Origin: CAYWLQ01 sp964458775
GTDB lineage: Bacteria > Myxococcota_A > Polyangia > JAAYKL01
Reading direction: 5' to 3'
DNA length: 64,000 bases
NCBI GenBank assembly: GCA_964458775.1
Contig: CAYWLQ010000001.1
Location: forward strand, 1-64,000
The notes under the pieces: model-generated
Told to the model about the DNA's origin: nothing
Seen by the model: the letters and a program-made list of their open reading frames with translations, nothing else
The model's database searches: none
Part shown: in pieces, positions 44,301-53,092 of the stretch
Numbering within the stretch: position 1 is the stretch's first letter
Layout of the letters: the number at the start of each line of letters is the position of its first letter
Program-made: the position numbers and the translations under genes

Positions 44301-44941
44301 TGAAAATGAGATATTGGGAGGTTTCCGGGATCGGAAGTAACGATTCGCCAATTCTAATAGGAGAGGATTCAGGAGGTTTGCGCAAAGATCCAATACTGAC
44401 GGTTGATCCCGGCATTGTTTCGGATGACAAAGAAATAACCGTTACACTTAGCGGTGAAATGGGAAGTACCGGAGCATATATGGTGCAGATTCGGCGTCCC
44501 TATACTATACAGGAGTTTTCAGCTGACCCTGACAGTCCTTTCATTGAAATTGCTATACCCAAGGACGCAGATCTTAGTTTGTTGGAAATTGTTTTAATTG
44601 ATACCGAAACAGATGTTGAAATCGACAGGTATGTTCCGGCAAGTGATTCTGAAATTGTAAACGACGGAATAATAGTAATATCCGGAACACAAATGGAAGA
44701 ATCCGATGCTGTGCACAACGCGGCCGCGCTCCCGTCAGATTCAAGCTTTGCAATTCAATTGTTCTATGCCCAAGAGTTGTTAGACGCAGTACAAGTAGGA
44801 AGAGGCACGGTATCCTATGGAGAAGGCAATTCGGTTATTACAAATACCTCCGCTAAAACTTTCTTTCGAATAGCAAACATAGACACTAACGACAACGCCT
44901 CAGATTTTGCCGCAACCTATATACGTACGCCAGGAAAGTAA
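41321..44941 (+). CDS. very large repetitive surface lipoprotein (1206 residues)
   Basis: The ATG at 41321 gives a signal peptide with a clean lipobox (SITGC); the frame is open back to 41228 but those residues would precede the signal. The mature protein is almost entirely beta-rich repeats of about 110-130 residues, each with a pattern like (D/P)xxxxLG near its end and GxxxxAxxxI strands. This looks like stacked Ig/IPT-like modules. No catalytic domain is recognised. Near the C-terminus (about residues 900-1206) the modules become irregular. It probably acts as a surface or adhesion-like lipoprotein; that role is inferred from architecture only. Confidence 0.75.
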   Translation: MTRITPRVFRARWGFLEIIFIFSLSITGCLSTEDRSTPSELILFPASSVRGDVISVTLTLPKIKLDKCDIGDTEQSLEFVDSDGTKSVTVHSIDRLLLSPDSLRAYIAIDSDAALGKAAVSFKCNKNTVLTGSFRIEDIPSEITLTASPETVAAGSFGRVIIIKSNYPFFTDDTEFFFSWKDYIKVTNKRRLDAYSLGQEVEITLDIDPLIPLGDLRISASSSGRIAEGIIRITDRVNSTVNVTPDRVQRQSVNETGPPIYDVMIEGEGIDFVRSDNTGSETDQNKPLISFPENPGITVLDDVQVIELTDDNKVVKAVKAQIRVDSLATLGVTPLYIKSGKQEAWTNFTVLLPSGTPMLKIVGPRTVSRNGVFVTVFVDAINFTFEGMKNVICKEAGCAIQNITVDPIGYKSMSMEVRVAAESSDSYVTVEVEMPDFTVREYLATKASDASVLILNPNSIKQGDRAQQEVFFTFSDGTLFSANPTVQVSPRSGLRINKTALVSDMGSLIVWFDVADDAPTGPSYISVGSGGNIYAAPLRIEAISKDVPQMTLLPGAILRKRDTILIRVQGTGFDLPSSIEGYSFDDPGLKISSVNADSDGSVLLTVEVSPLARKDMAVLYAKSLTGQAAVTFRTLEHNRIPILRPEPVTVSRMAGGGNTSTITIYHPDIVFDMPVVDVNDNIGAEVMRVSGGQSLVFDLRVDPVGLGGWIGLTIKNGAQNYLAPILIDAGGDSTLTARMNPEMVFPGTERLTVTAVLPSGMKVDPGILSVHTAHPGAYVSKARSVSENSVVFILDVTHNAVELGGNQIPIYITTSDGAGLGYIFISGVSVSSISDGQVWQGVFNAKTFTNFRVEDPGPFPSFLQIISEDAVLGDPLLTMTADNNLNIAGKSDNGLIWMMNKNPRWMSIYSEQGLPFGIVNVRSQGRKSTEENVTADDNEWIVKNDPCKTPFLGRGAIQGALDVDTIRMEKPTCRLISFTAARDLADRPWETPDLKMRYWEVSGIGSNDSPILIGEDSGGLRKDPILTVDPGIVSDDKEITVTLSGEMGSTGAYMVQIRRPYTIQEFSADPDSPFIEIAIPKDADLSLLEIVLIDTETDVEIDRYVPASDSEIVNDGIIVISGTQMEESDAVHNAAALPSDSSFAIQLFYAQELLDAVQVGRGTVSYGEGNSVITNTSAKTFFRIANIDTNDNASDFAATYIRTPGK

Positions 44942-44984
44942 CGGCTAGGTTATCTGCATTTCTTAAAAATGAGTCTATTTTTTT

Positions 44985-45695
44985 TTACATAACAAAAGCA
45001 GAATCATGCATAAGGCTTATTCTTTTTTTCCCAGAATAAAGCGATAAAGGCCGCCGCCTAAAACTGCGCCGCCAGAACAGCCATAGTTGTGTGACAGCCC
45101 ATCCTCCGGCAAAAACGGCTACGCCTGTGCTTCTCGCAGGGTTTACAGATGTATTGGTAACGGGAATACTTATTAAGTGAATAAGAGTAAGACAAAGACC
45201 GATAGCAATCGGTGCAAATCCTTTGGGTGCTCTCTCGTCGGTAGCTCCCATTATCACCACTAGAAACATGAGCGTCATTACGATTTCGCAAACAATGCAA
45301 GCTATAAGAGAATATTGTCCAGGAGAGTGTTCGGCAAAACCGTTGGATGCAAAACCTGCCGTAACATCAAATCCGGCCTGGCCTGAGGCAATAAGATATA
45401 ACACTCCTCCGGCAGCAATTCCTCCGACTACTTGAGCGGAGATATAAGGAAACAGATCCTTTGCCGGAAAGCGTCCGCCTGCCCATAGACCGATAGAAAC
45501 GGCGGGATTAAGATGGCAGCCGGAAATATGGCCCACTGCAAAAGCCATGGTCAATACAGTTAAGCCGAAAGCCAAAGAAACTCCAAGCAGACCTATACCT
45601 ACACCAGGAAATGCAGCAGCCAAAACAGCACTGCCGCATCCTCCAAGCACAAGCCAAAATGTTCCGATAAATTCAGCACCGACTTTGTTAACCAT
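44985..45695 (-). CDS. aqpZ: aquaporin Z-like water channel with frameshifted C-terminus
   Basis: The ATG at 45695 (MVNKVGAEFIGTFW) has AAAGGAG just upstream. Both NPA boxes are present (GCHLNPAVS and TSVNPARS). After ALL family features, including AVTQLWLFW, the normal helix-6 ending (VAPxxGGAVLGGxxYR) is lost: residues read RRSFRRRPLSLYSG. In the other frame the same DNA gives GGAVLGGGLYRFILGKKE and a stop at 45017, so an out-of-frame deletion of about 14-17 bases has removed the linker. The altered tail may still fold, but the last helix is broken, so channel function is doubtful. Confidence 0.85.
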   Translation of the reverse strand: MVNKVGAEFIGTFWLVLGGCGSAVLAAAFPGVGIGLLGVSLAFGLTVLTMAFAVGHISGCHLNPAVSIGLWAGGRFPAKDLFPYISAQVVGGIAAGGVLYLIASGQAGFDVTAGFASNGFAEHSPGQYSLIACIVCEIVMTLMFLVVIMGATDERAPKGFAPIAIGLCLTLIHLISIPVTNTSVNPARSTGVAVFAGGWAVTQLWLFWRRSFRRRPLSLYSGKKRISLMHDSAFVM

Positions 45696-46014
45696 ATCTA
45701 TGCTCCTTTCGTTGAACAGCATGAAAAAAGATTATGCATGATACCATGGCATCAATCTATTAGTAGTGCAACAATCAATACTATATAGCATCTCAAACAG
45801 GTCTTCGTTTAAGAGCGAAACTGAGCAGAACTGACAGATGTTTTTCTCATTTTTATTTTCAATACTTTTCCTTATATATTTTGCGTATTCACTTATTCTA
45901 TTTAATATATAAAAATTAGAATTCATTGAGTACATCCACCCATTTTTACGAAAGTCTTCCACTATCAGTACAAAAGGGAATTGAGGAGTCTTCCCTGTAT
46001 ACCTGGAGAAAAGA

Positions 46015-47206
46015 ATGATTAGAATTGTAGCCTTAAGGTTATTTATGTTTGCTGTCTTTGGGATTGCAGTTTTAATGTGTACAGATTCGGACAGCAATAA
46101 CGATGTTGCTGACACTGAGTCTGATTTAACAAGCCAAACAGACGCTGACGCTGACGCTGACGCTGATGCTGATACTGNNNNNNNNNNNNNNNNNNNNNNN
46201 NNNNNNNNNNNNNNNNNNNNNNNNNNNNNNNNNNNNNNNNNNNNNNNNNNNNNNNNNNNNNNNNNNNNNNNNNNNNNATGCCGATTCGGATACTGACGCT
46301 GACGCCGATGCTGATGCTGATTCGGATACTGATGCCGATTCGGATACTGACGCTGACGCCGATGCTGATGCTGATTCGGATACTGACGCTGACGCTGACG
46401 CTGACGCTGATGCTGATGCTGATGCTGATGCTGATGCTGACGCTGATGCTGACGCTGATGCGGATACAGATGCAGACACGGATACGGATGCGGACACGGA
46501 TACAGACACAGATTCGGATGGAGATTATCAACCTTGTCCGAGGGACGGTAGTCCTTGCAAAATTTTGCCTTTTGGTGATTCTATTACCTGGGGAGTGGGG
46601 GATGAAGGAAATGCAGGATATCGCGGACCGTTGTTTAGTAAAGCTGTTAATGCAGGCAAGGAAATTACCTTTACCGGTTCTCTCTCTAACGGACCGAATA
46701 CTGTTTCAGGGCAAAGCTTTCCCAAAAAAAACCAAGGGCACAGCGGCTGGGGTATTTCTACCGTAACTACTTGGAGCGGAGGTAATGCAGGCATTGCCAG
46801 TGTTTTTCCTAGTCCGGCTATGGATAACTCCAGCGGCGGAACGCCTCATATTATTTTGCTTCACATCGGCACTAATGATTGTACCGAATCGTCCGCTGCG
46901 GAGATGACGGATAGACTCGGAGGTTTAATGGACAAAATTGCCGCAGGTGCTCCGGAGGCTCTTTTGGTTGTTGCGAAGATTATTCCTCTTGCGTGGGGAA
47001 ACAATGTTATTAATCCTTACAACAATGCAATTCCGGGCCTTGTTGAAACTCGCGCCGCTGCCGGAAAGCATATCATATGGGTGGATATAAACACCGGATG
47101 GAACTACTCTACAATGATGGCGTCGGACAATATTCATCCAAACAGCAACGGTTATCAGTTTATGGCAGACAGATGGTTTGACGGAATCAAAGAATTTCTT
47201 CCATAG
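46015..47206 (+). CDS. SGNH/GDSL hydrolase lipoprotein on an Asp-Ala-Ser-Thr repeat linker, interrupted by an assembly gap
   Basis: The protein starts at the ATG at 46015 (GGAG eight bases upstream), has a signal peptide ending VLMC (relaxed lipobox), then an acidic repeat linker (DADADSDT type) and an SGNH hydrolase. Catalytic parts are FGDSITWG (nucleophile Ser), HIGTNDC (Asn block) and SDNIHPNSNG (Asp/His). It could be an esterase or a carbohydrate deacetylase. The linker is cut by 100 N at 46178-46277. Because 100 is not a multiple of three, the two sides appear in different frames although the gene is most likely continuous. A good terminator follows at 47237. Confidence 0.85.
46141..46515. 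repeat. GCTGAC/GCTGAT-type hexamer repeat encoding the acidic linker
   Basis: GAYGCTGAYGCTGAY-like hexamers encode Asp-Ala and, with TCGGATAC, Ser-Asp-Thr. The repeat fills both sides of the gap and is the reason the assembly broke. Its length in the real genome is unknown. Confidence 0.9.
46178..46277. other. assembly gap of 100 N
   Basis: Exactly 100 unknown bases inside the repeat. A round number like this is a scaffolding placeholder, so the true gap size is undetermined. Confidence 0.99.
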
Positions 47207-47236
47207 ATCAGTTCTATCAATATCCAAAAACTCCGG

Positions 47237-47291
47237 ATTGGCGGCGAAATGGATGTAGGATAAAATCGAAGTATTTCGCCGCCGATTTTTT
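47237..47291 (+). terminator. Rho-independent terminator after the SGNH hydrolase gene
   Basis: GGCGGCGAAAT (47240-47250) pairs with ATTTCGCCGCC (47273-47283) across a 22-base loop. Three more pairs, one a wobble, extend the stem to about 14, and six T follow at 47286-47291. It begins 31 bases after the SGNH stop. This is the strongest terminator in the window. Confidence 0.85.
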
Positions 47292-47400
47292 GAGGTTCAT
47301 TCTTGTTTGTTCATGAATAAATAAACAGTTATCACAGGGACTTATTGGTTTCCTATATTGCTGAAAGCGGACGGCCCGAAAATTGCTTAGTTTTCGGAAC

Positions 47401-48927
47401 ATGAATCAAGACAGGTCAGTTTCGATTGTTGTTAAGAAAGGTTGTGAGGTAGTTGCTTCTTATGCTTTTTCTTTTGGACAAGAACTTATTATAGGAAGAG
47501 ACGAAAAGTCGGACATATATCTCAGTTCTTTTGAGGTGTCACGACGTCACGCAATAGTTCGTTTAGAAGAAGAAAAGATCGCTGTTTATGACCGTTCACA
47601 AAATGGAATTTTTATTGAGTCGTGTCGACTGGAAAGCTTTTCCTATGTTGATTACGGTACTGTGCTTCATATCGAACCTTTTGATGTTGTTTTGGGATCT
47701 GCAACAGTTATTAAACAAGAAAGTACAGAATATTATTATCGCTTAGTACATGAGCGATTAGTAGAAAACATAGATTTAGATGTTTTACGTAAAAACAACG
47801 AAGATTTACGTCCGAGAGTTGAGTCGGCAATTGAAAGAATTGCGGCAGCTGAGAGAATTCCTTCTCACATAAATCTTACACAAATGACTAAAGATGTTGC
47901 TGACGAAGCACTGGGGCTAGGACCTCTTGAAAAGCTTCTTAGTGATGAAAAGGTTTCGGAAATAATGGTGGTGGATCCTTTTTGTATTTTTGCAGAGAGA
48001 AGCGGAAAACTAGAGAAAACCGATCTTTCGTTTACATCTGAAAAAGCAGTTCGCACTGTTATTGATAGAATTATTGCTCCTCTCGGACGCAGAATTGATG
48101 AGTTGTCTCCCATGGTTGATGCCAGACTTCCCGACGGGTCTAGGGTGAACGCAGTGGTGCCGCCTTTGGCAATTCGCGGTTCTTGTATTACTATAAGAAA
48201 GTTTGCCAAGACGCCGCTGTCTATGAAAGACCTTATAGGCTTCGGTTCTCTTACCAAAGAAATGGCGGAGATGTTGGATAAGTCGGTTAGATCCAAAGCA
48301 AACATTATTATTTCGGGCGGCACGGGATCAGGAAAGACCACTCTTTTAGGTGTACTGTCCAATGCAATTCCCGAAGGAGAAAGAATCGTAACCATAGAAG
48401 ATGCGGCTGAGCTTCGTTTGGGACAATCGCATGTGGTGTCTTTGGAAACTCGTCCTGCAAATGCTGAAGGCAAGGGTCATGTTTCTATTCGAGATTTGGT
48501 TTGTAATGCTCTTAGAATGCGGCCTGACCGAATAGTTGTGGGAGAGTGTAGAGGCGGCGAAGCTTTAGATATGTTGCAGGCCATGAACACAGGACATGAC
48601 GGCTCATTGACAACGCTTCATGCAAACTCCCCGAGAGAAGCGGTGTTGAGGCTGGAGACCTTGTGTCTCATGGCGGGGGTGAGTTTGCCTTCGAGAGCTA
48701 TACGTGACCAAATAGCTTCTGCTGTAGACCTCATTGTTCAGCAATCGCGAACTGCTGACGGTGCAAGAAGAGTAACTGCTATTACTGAAGTTACCGGTAT
48801 TGAAGACGACGGCGAAATTCAAATGAATGACATTTTTCGGTTCATTTCTTACGGTGAGACCAAAGAAGGTGAGTTTACAGCCACAGGGCGATTACCTCAA
48901 TGCCTGGGCATTGACGGCGTTTTCTAA
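47401..48927 (+). CDS. FHA domain-CpaF/TadA ATPase
   Basis: A 508-residue secretion ATPase. Residues ~1-100 form an FHA domain (IIGRDEKSDIYLSSFEVSRRHAIV; YDRSQNGIFIES), which binds phosphothreonine. From ~120 on it is a CpaF/TadA-type hexameric ATPase with Walker A GGTGSGKTT, the Asp box, Walker B region RPDRIVVGECRGGEALDML and a His box HANSP. The TadB gene follows 10 bases after the stop with a good ribosome site. FHA-CpaF fusions are common in Myxococcota and Planctomycetes. A kinase partner is not adjacent; the pseudokinase at 34446 is 11 kb away. Confidence 0.93.
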   Translation: MNQDRSVSIVVKKGCEVVASYAFSFGQELIIGRDEKSDIYLSSFEVSRRHAIVRLEEEKIAVYDRSQNGIFIESCRLESFSYVDYGTVLHIEPFDVVLGSATVIKQESTEYYYRLVHERLVENIDLDVLRKNNEDLRPRVESAIERIAAAERIPSHINLTQMTKDVADEALGLGPLEKLLSDEKVSEIMVVDPFCIFAERSGKLEKTDLSFTSEKAVRTVIDRIIAPLGRRIDELSPMVDARLPDGSRVNAVVPPLAIRGSCITIRKFAKTPLSMKDLIGFGSLTKEMAEMLDKSVRSKANIIISGGTGSGKTTLLGVLSNAIPEGERIVTIEDAAELRLGQSHVVSLETRPANAEGKGHVSIRDLVCNALRMRPDRIVVGECRGGEALDMLQAMNTGHDGSLTTLHANSPREAVLRLETLCLMAGVSLPSRAIRDQIASAVDLIVQQSRTADGARRVTAITEVTGIEDDGEIQMNDIFRFISYGETKEGEFTATGRLPQCLGIDGVF

Positions 48928-48937
48928 GGAGACCTAT

Positions 48938-49798
48938 ATGATAGATAATCCATATTCGCTATTGTATATTCTTTCCGTGCTAATGTTTGGGGTATTTGTA
49001 ACCCTTTTGATGCATTCGTTAATATTCGGCAGCAATTCAATAGCCCAAAAGTTCGAGGCATATCGAAGAAAATGGATAGGACGCGTTACTGTTTTTGATA
49101 TTCCCCCTTGGGTAATACACTTACCGATAATACAGATTGTCGCAGTTTTGCTCTTCTTGATTGCTGCTTGGATATTGAGAGAACCTAAATTTTTAGCAGC
49201 AAGTTTTGTTTGTTTGACGCTTCCTTTTTTGTTGCTGAAAAGAGCCGAAAAAAAAAGAAGACGGCGATTTGAAGATGACTTGGACGGCTTTTTGGTAGCG
49301 CTGGCCGATTCATTAACAGCGGTACCCAATTTGACAGAAGCTCTTTCAACTCTAAGACCTAACTTAATGCCCCCCATACGAGATGAAGTTAGCAGAGCTC
49401 TTGCCGAAGTCAGATTAGGACAAACTGTTGATGATGCTCTCATTGGTATGGCTGCGAGAGTTAAGATGACAGGATTGGACGCAGCGGTCGGAGCTGTCGT
49501 TCTCAGTAGACAGGTCGGAGGTGATCTGCCCAAGACACTTCGAAGAATCGCTGAGACAGTTCGTGAAATGGCAAGACTGGAAGGAGTTGTTCAAAGCAAA
49601 ACCGCTGAGGGCCGAACTCAAGCCTTTGTAATAGGCATACTCCCTCCGGGATTGGTGTTGTATTTTGAAAAAATTAATCCCGAATGGCTGGCACCCATGT
49701 GGAGTGATCCAATCGGATGGGTTCTATTTGGAGCAGCAGCTGTTGCCGAAATTGTGGCTTTGGCTCTGATCAGAAAGATAATGGCGGTCGACATATGA
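48938..49798 (+). CDS. tadB: TadB-like type II secretion F domain protein
   Basis: A 286-residue inner-membrane platform protein. AAGGAG (48926-48931, overlapping the upstream TAA) supports the ATG at 48938. Two N-terminal helices are followed by the T2SF cytoplasmic helical domain (DDLDGFLVALADSLTAVPNLTEAL; AAVGAVVLSRQVGGDLPKTL) and two C-terminal helices. The stop overlaps the next start (ATGA). Confidence 0.88.
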   Translation: MIDNPYSLLYILSVLMFGVFVTLLMHSLIFGSNSIAQKFEAYRRKWIGRVTVFDIPPWVIHLPIIQIVAVLLFLIAAWILREPKFLAASFVCLTLPFLLLKRAEKKRRRRFEDDLDGFLVALADSLTAVPNLTEALSTLRPNLMPPIRDEVSRALAEVRLGQTVDDALIGMAARVKMTGLDAAVGAVVLSRQVGGDLPKTLRRIAETVREMARLEGVVQSKTAEGRTQAFVIGILPPGLVLYFEKINPEWLAPMWSDPIGWVLFGAAAVAEIVALALIRKIMAVDI

Positions 49799-50697
49799 TG
49801 GAATATACAGAATTAGCGTGTATTGCGTTGCTGATTTTTTTTTCTGTTGTAACAATAGTAATTCAATTTTGGCCGGACATCAGACCGTCTTCACCGGAGA
49901 GCGGAGAAAGAGGGATTTTACGCAAGGAAGCCTTGTCAGAACATCAGTTTTTGAGAAGGGTCGAACCGGTCATTTTGGTTCTCTCAAACATGATATCAAA
50001 GGTTCCCTTACCCGGTTTGCAGTTACGGGCAAAAGTTCTTACCGAAAAAGCCGGTTATCCGATTGGAATTGGTGCTGACGATTTGTTGTCGCTGTCAGTT
50101 ATCTGCTCATTTTTAGGAAGTATATTATTTAGTTTTCTGGCAATTAAATTTGAACGCGAGATTCAAGTAGGTATTGTTGTCGGATTAATTTTTGGAGCGG
50201 TTGCACCGTGGTTTAAGCTGCAAGATATAGCAAAGCATCGCGTAATCGCAATTACCAGGGGATTGCCGGGTGTGGTTGATCTTATATCTCTATCAATGGA
50301 ATCGGGTTTGGATTTTGTTAGAGCCGTTGAGCAGACAGCAAAGAGACTATCTCGCAATAATCCCTTACGGTTTGAACTTGAATTAATTTTGCACAAGCTT
50401 TCTTTGGGGTCTTCCAGGGCAGATGTTTTATTGTCGCTTGCACAGAGAATTCCTGTTCCCTCTATTCAACAGTTTACAGCTTCTGTTATTCAGGCAGAAA
50501 AGAGAGGTACTCCTTTGGCAGAAGTATTGGCAACACAAGCAAGAGTTCAGCGAATAAAACGTTCGCAGGCGGCAGAGCAAGCTGCAGCAAGAGCTGCCGT
50601 GTTTTTGATAGGACCGCTAATGATGATCTTTTTGTGTGTAATGATAATAATAATGGGGCCGTTCGCAGTTAAATTTATAAGGGGTGATATGTTTTAA
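49795..50697 (+). CDS. tadC: TadC-like type II secretion F domain protein
   Basis: A 300-residue companion of TadB. The ATG at 49795 overlaps the TadB stop. It has an N-terminal helix, a T2SF domain (LPGVVDLISLSMESGLDFVRAVEQTAKRL; ASVIQAEKRGTPLAEVLATQARVQR) and a final two-helix end. The rest of a tad locus (pilin, CpaE, CpaC, CpaB, TadD/G) is not next to it; it is three bases from the convergent M48 protease gene. Confidence 0.88.
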   Translation: MMEYTELACIALLIFFSVVTIVIQFWPDIRPSSPESGERGILRKEALSEHQFLRRVEPVILVLSNMISKVPLPGLQLRAKVLTEKAGYPIGIGADDLLSLSVICSFLGSILFSFLAIKFEREIQVGIVVGLIFGAVAPWFKLQDIAKHRVIAITRGLPGVVDLISLSMESGLDFVRAVEQTAKRLSRNNPLRFELELILHKLSLGSSRADVLLSLAQRIPVPSIQQFTASVIQAEKRGTPLAEVLATQARVQRIKRSQAAEQAAARAAVFLIGPLMMIFLCVMIIIMGPFAVKFIRGDMF

Positions 50698-50700
50698 ATA

Positions 50701-51963
50701 TCAGGTTTTTATTGCGGCTAAACGATCTTTTAGTGCGGGGTGTGAATTATAGTAACTTCGATACCACGGATGAGATCCGGGGCTGGATAGATTTTGCTTG
50801 GAAAGAGCTATTAGGGCTTCTGACAAATCCGTACTGTTTCCAGTGGCCTTGACTGCAAATTTGTCTGCTGCATATTCATCGCGTCTTGATCCTAATCTTG
50901 CAGCCCAAGCAAAAGGTGCTGCAATTTCTGAAATAATTAGAGAAAAAATTATTATTGCTGCAAAGTCTGAAGACTTTGAAAATCCAAATCCGTGATACAA
51001 TGCCGAAACATCTTTTGATACTGCTATTAGAAAGAATATAATGCCTGTGATTACAAGCATAATCGCTGTTCTTTTCATAACATGTTTAAGCATAAAGTGT
51101 CCAAGTTCGTGCGCCAGTACCGCCAAAAGTTGAGGGCGTGTTACTTTGTCCAGCAATGTGTCGAAAAGAACGATTTTTTTTGTACCGATTAGGCCGACAA
51201 TAAAGGCATTGGCGTGAGTTGAACGGCGCGAGCCGTCCATTAAAAACACCCTGTTTAACGGAAATTTGACAGAGGCGGCCAGCGCTGCTGCGTCGGTTTG
51301 CAAGTTGTCATCAACAGGCGTGAACTTGTTAAACATAGGCATTATAACAGAAGGATAGAGCCATGCTGCGAAAAGCTGAAAAACAGAAACACCTAAGAAC
51401 GCATAGAGCCACCAATAGGTACCGCCGTGAGCCATAAGACTGAGCACGAGAGACAGTAACAGTGCTCCCAATATTGCTCCGACAACAAGTCCTTTTAGCT
51501 TGTCCTGTACAAAATCGGAGACTGTTAAACGATTAAAGCCGTAACGCTGCTCAATGACAAAAGTGCTATAGATTTGAAACGGTAATGAGAAAAACTCATT
51601 TGTCGAAGCCAGAAGCGCAAAAAACATCAAGCCGGATACAAGTTGTCCTTTGTCTGCTGTTGAAACAATTGATTCCAGTGTACCGAAGCCCCATAGAATC
51701 ATGAACCAAATAAAAACGGCATCCGCGAAATCGGCTAACATGCCCAGTTTGAGTTTATCCCTGCTATACGATGAGGCTTTTCGAATCGTTTCGAGATCTG
51801 TTTTCCCCTTTAAGTGATTAGGCACCACATCTTTGCGCTTTTTGAGGTAACTGTATTGCAATATATTTAGCAACAGTTCAAATCCTCGGCGAAAGACAAA
51901 CAAGGCTAGAAAGCCGTATATAATTACGTTTGATGACATGTGTATGTTTGAGATGCTATTCAA
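50701..51963 (-). CDS. Ste24-type M48 zinc metallopeptidase
   Basis: A 420-residue membrane protease like CAAX prenyl protease 1/HtpX relatives. Visible: N-terminal membrane helices, YGFNRLTVSDFV, TFANAFIVG-type segment (STHANAFIVGL), the zinc motif HELGH, and DEYAADKFA with the third ligand Glu. The bacterial role is membrane protein quality control. The ATG at 51963 overlaps the end of dnaJ by eight bases; a second ATG at 51939 is possible. Being last in the grpE-dnaK-dnaJ cluster suggests heat-shock expression. Confidence 0.93.
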   Translation of the reverse strand: MNSISNIHMSSNVIIYGFLALFVFRRGFELLLNILQYSYLKKRKDVVPNHLKGKTDLETIRKASSYSRDKLKLGMLADFADAVFIWFMILWGFGTLESIVSTADKGQLVSGLMFFALLASTNEFFSLPFQIYSTFVIEQRYGFNRLTVSDFVQDKLKGLVVGAILGALLLSLVLSLMAHGGTYWWLYAFLGVSVFQLFAAWLYPSVIMPMFNKFTPVDDNLQTDAAALAASVKFPLNRVFLMDGSRRSTHANAFIVGLIGTKKIVLFDTLLDKVTRPQLLAVLAHELGHFMLKHVMKRTAIMLVITGIIFFLIAVSKDVSALYHGFGFSKSSDFAAIIIFSLIISEIAAPFAWAARLGSRRDEYAADKFAVKATGNSTDLSEALIALSKQNLSSPGSHPWYRSYYNSHPALKDRLAAIKT

Positions 51964-53074
51964 AAAGGCTTTTTAGTTTGCCGACAAAAGATTGAGATTT
52001 GGCTTCAACTTCGGTTCCCAATTCTTTTCCCAATTGAGTAATGAGTTCTTTTTGGCGATCAGTAAGAATTGAAGGAATGTCTATTTCGATATGAACCATT
52101 TGGTCGCCTCTTATACCCGTTCTGAGTCCTGGAACGCCTTTTCCTTTTAGTCGATATATACGACCGTGTTCAGTTCCTGGACGAATGCGAAGTTTGACTG
52201 ATGAATCAACAGTCGGAACTTCAATTTCGCCGCCCAGCACAGCCTGAGGATAAGTAATACGGATGATACTGTGCAAATCGTTATTTCGTCTGACGAATTT
52301 ATCATGTTTTTCAACATGAATCATAATGAGAAGATCACCGTCAGGAGCTCCGCCTCGACCTTGCTCTCCTGCTCCGGGAACGACCTTTACGGCACCGTCA
52401 TCTACACCGGGAGGCAGTGATACCTCAAAGGACTCTTCTTTCTCGTTCATTCCGGTTCCTGAACAATGTTTGCAAAAATCAACAATGATTTCTCCTTGGC
52501 CGCCGCATGCCGGGCATACTGTGCTCATGGAAAATATTCCCTGCTGAAGGCGAACTGTTCCGTTACCTCCGCACTGATCACATTTTTTTGGAGAAGTACC
52601 TTCGGCAGCCCCGGAGCCTTTGCAAGAATCGCAGCGAACCGGCCTCTGCACGGTTACCTTTGCCTCTGCTCCGTTGATTGTATCTTCCAACTTAATATTC
52701 AAATCATACTTAAGATCGCGTCCCGGTTTGCCGCGCCGTTTTCGTTGCGGCATGTGACCTCCACCGCCGAATACGGAGCCGAATATGGATTCGAAAAAAT
52801 CCGTCATTGATGATATGTCTACATGTGCGGCATTGCCTCCGAAGCCCATGTTCGGCGCCTCATGACCGAATCGGTCATACTGAGATCGCTTAGCAGGGTC
52901 GGAAAGTACTTGAAAGGCTTCTGTCAGCTCTTTAAATTTCTCGGCGGCAGTACCATCGTTTGGATTTTGATCGGGGTGATACTTCATAGCAAGTCGCCGA
53001 TAAGATTTCTTCAGTTGATCAGGAGTTGCGTTGCGTTGAACCTCCAACACTTCATAATAGTCTTTTTTTGCCAT
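51956..53074 (-). CDS. dnaJ: chaperone DnaJ
   Basis: A 372-residue co-chaperone. It has the J-domain with HPD (AMKYHPDQN), a Gly/Phe-rich stretch, four zinc repeats (CDSCKGSG, CDQCGGNG, CPACGGQG, CKHCSGTG) and the two C-terminal beta domains. dnaK lies 18 bases upstream. Confidence 0.98.
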   Translation of the reverse strand: MAKKDYYEVLEVQRNATPDQLKKSYRRLAMKYHPDQNPNDGTAAEKFKELTEAFQVLSDPAKRSQYDRFGHEAPNMGFGGNAAHVDISSMTDFFESIFGSVFGGGGHMPQRKRRGKPGRDLKYDLNIKLEDTINGAEAKVTVQRPVRCDSCKGSGAAEGTSPKKCDQCGGNGTVRLQQGIFSMSTVCPACGGQGEIIVDFCKHCSGTGMNEKEESFEVSLPPGVDDGAVKVVPGAGEQGRGGAPDGDLLIMIHVEKHDKFVRRNNDLHSIIRITYPQAVLGGEIEVPTVDSSVKLRIRPGTEHGRIYRLKGKGVPGLRTGIRGDQMVHIEIDIPSILTDRQKELITQLGKELGTEVEAKSQSFVGKLKSLFE

Positions 53075-53092
53075 ATAATATTCGCCTTATTG

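Noticed and set aside
46126..46509. Serine/alanine-rich frame on the minus strand within the acidic repeat
   Set aside because: It is the complement of the DADADSDT repeat and is interrupted by the same N gap; no start or family.
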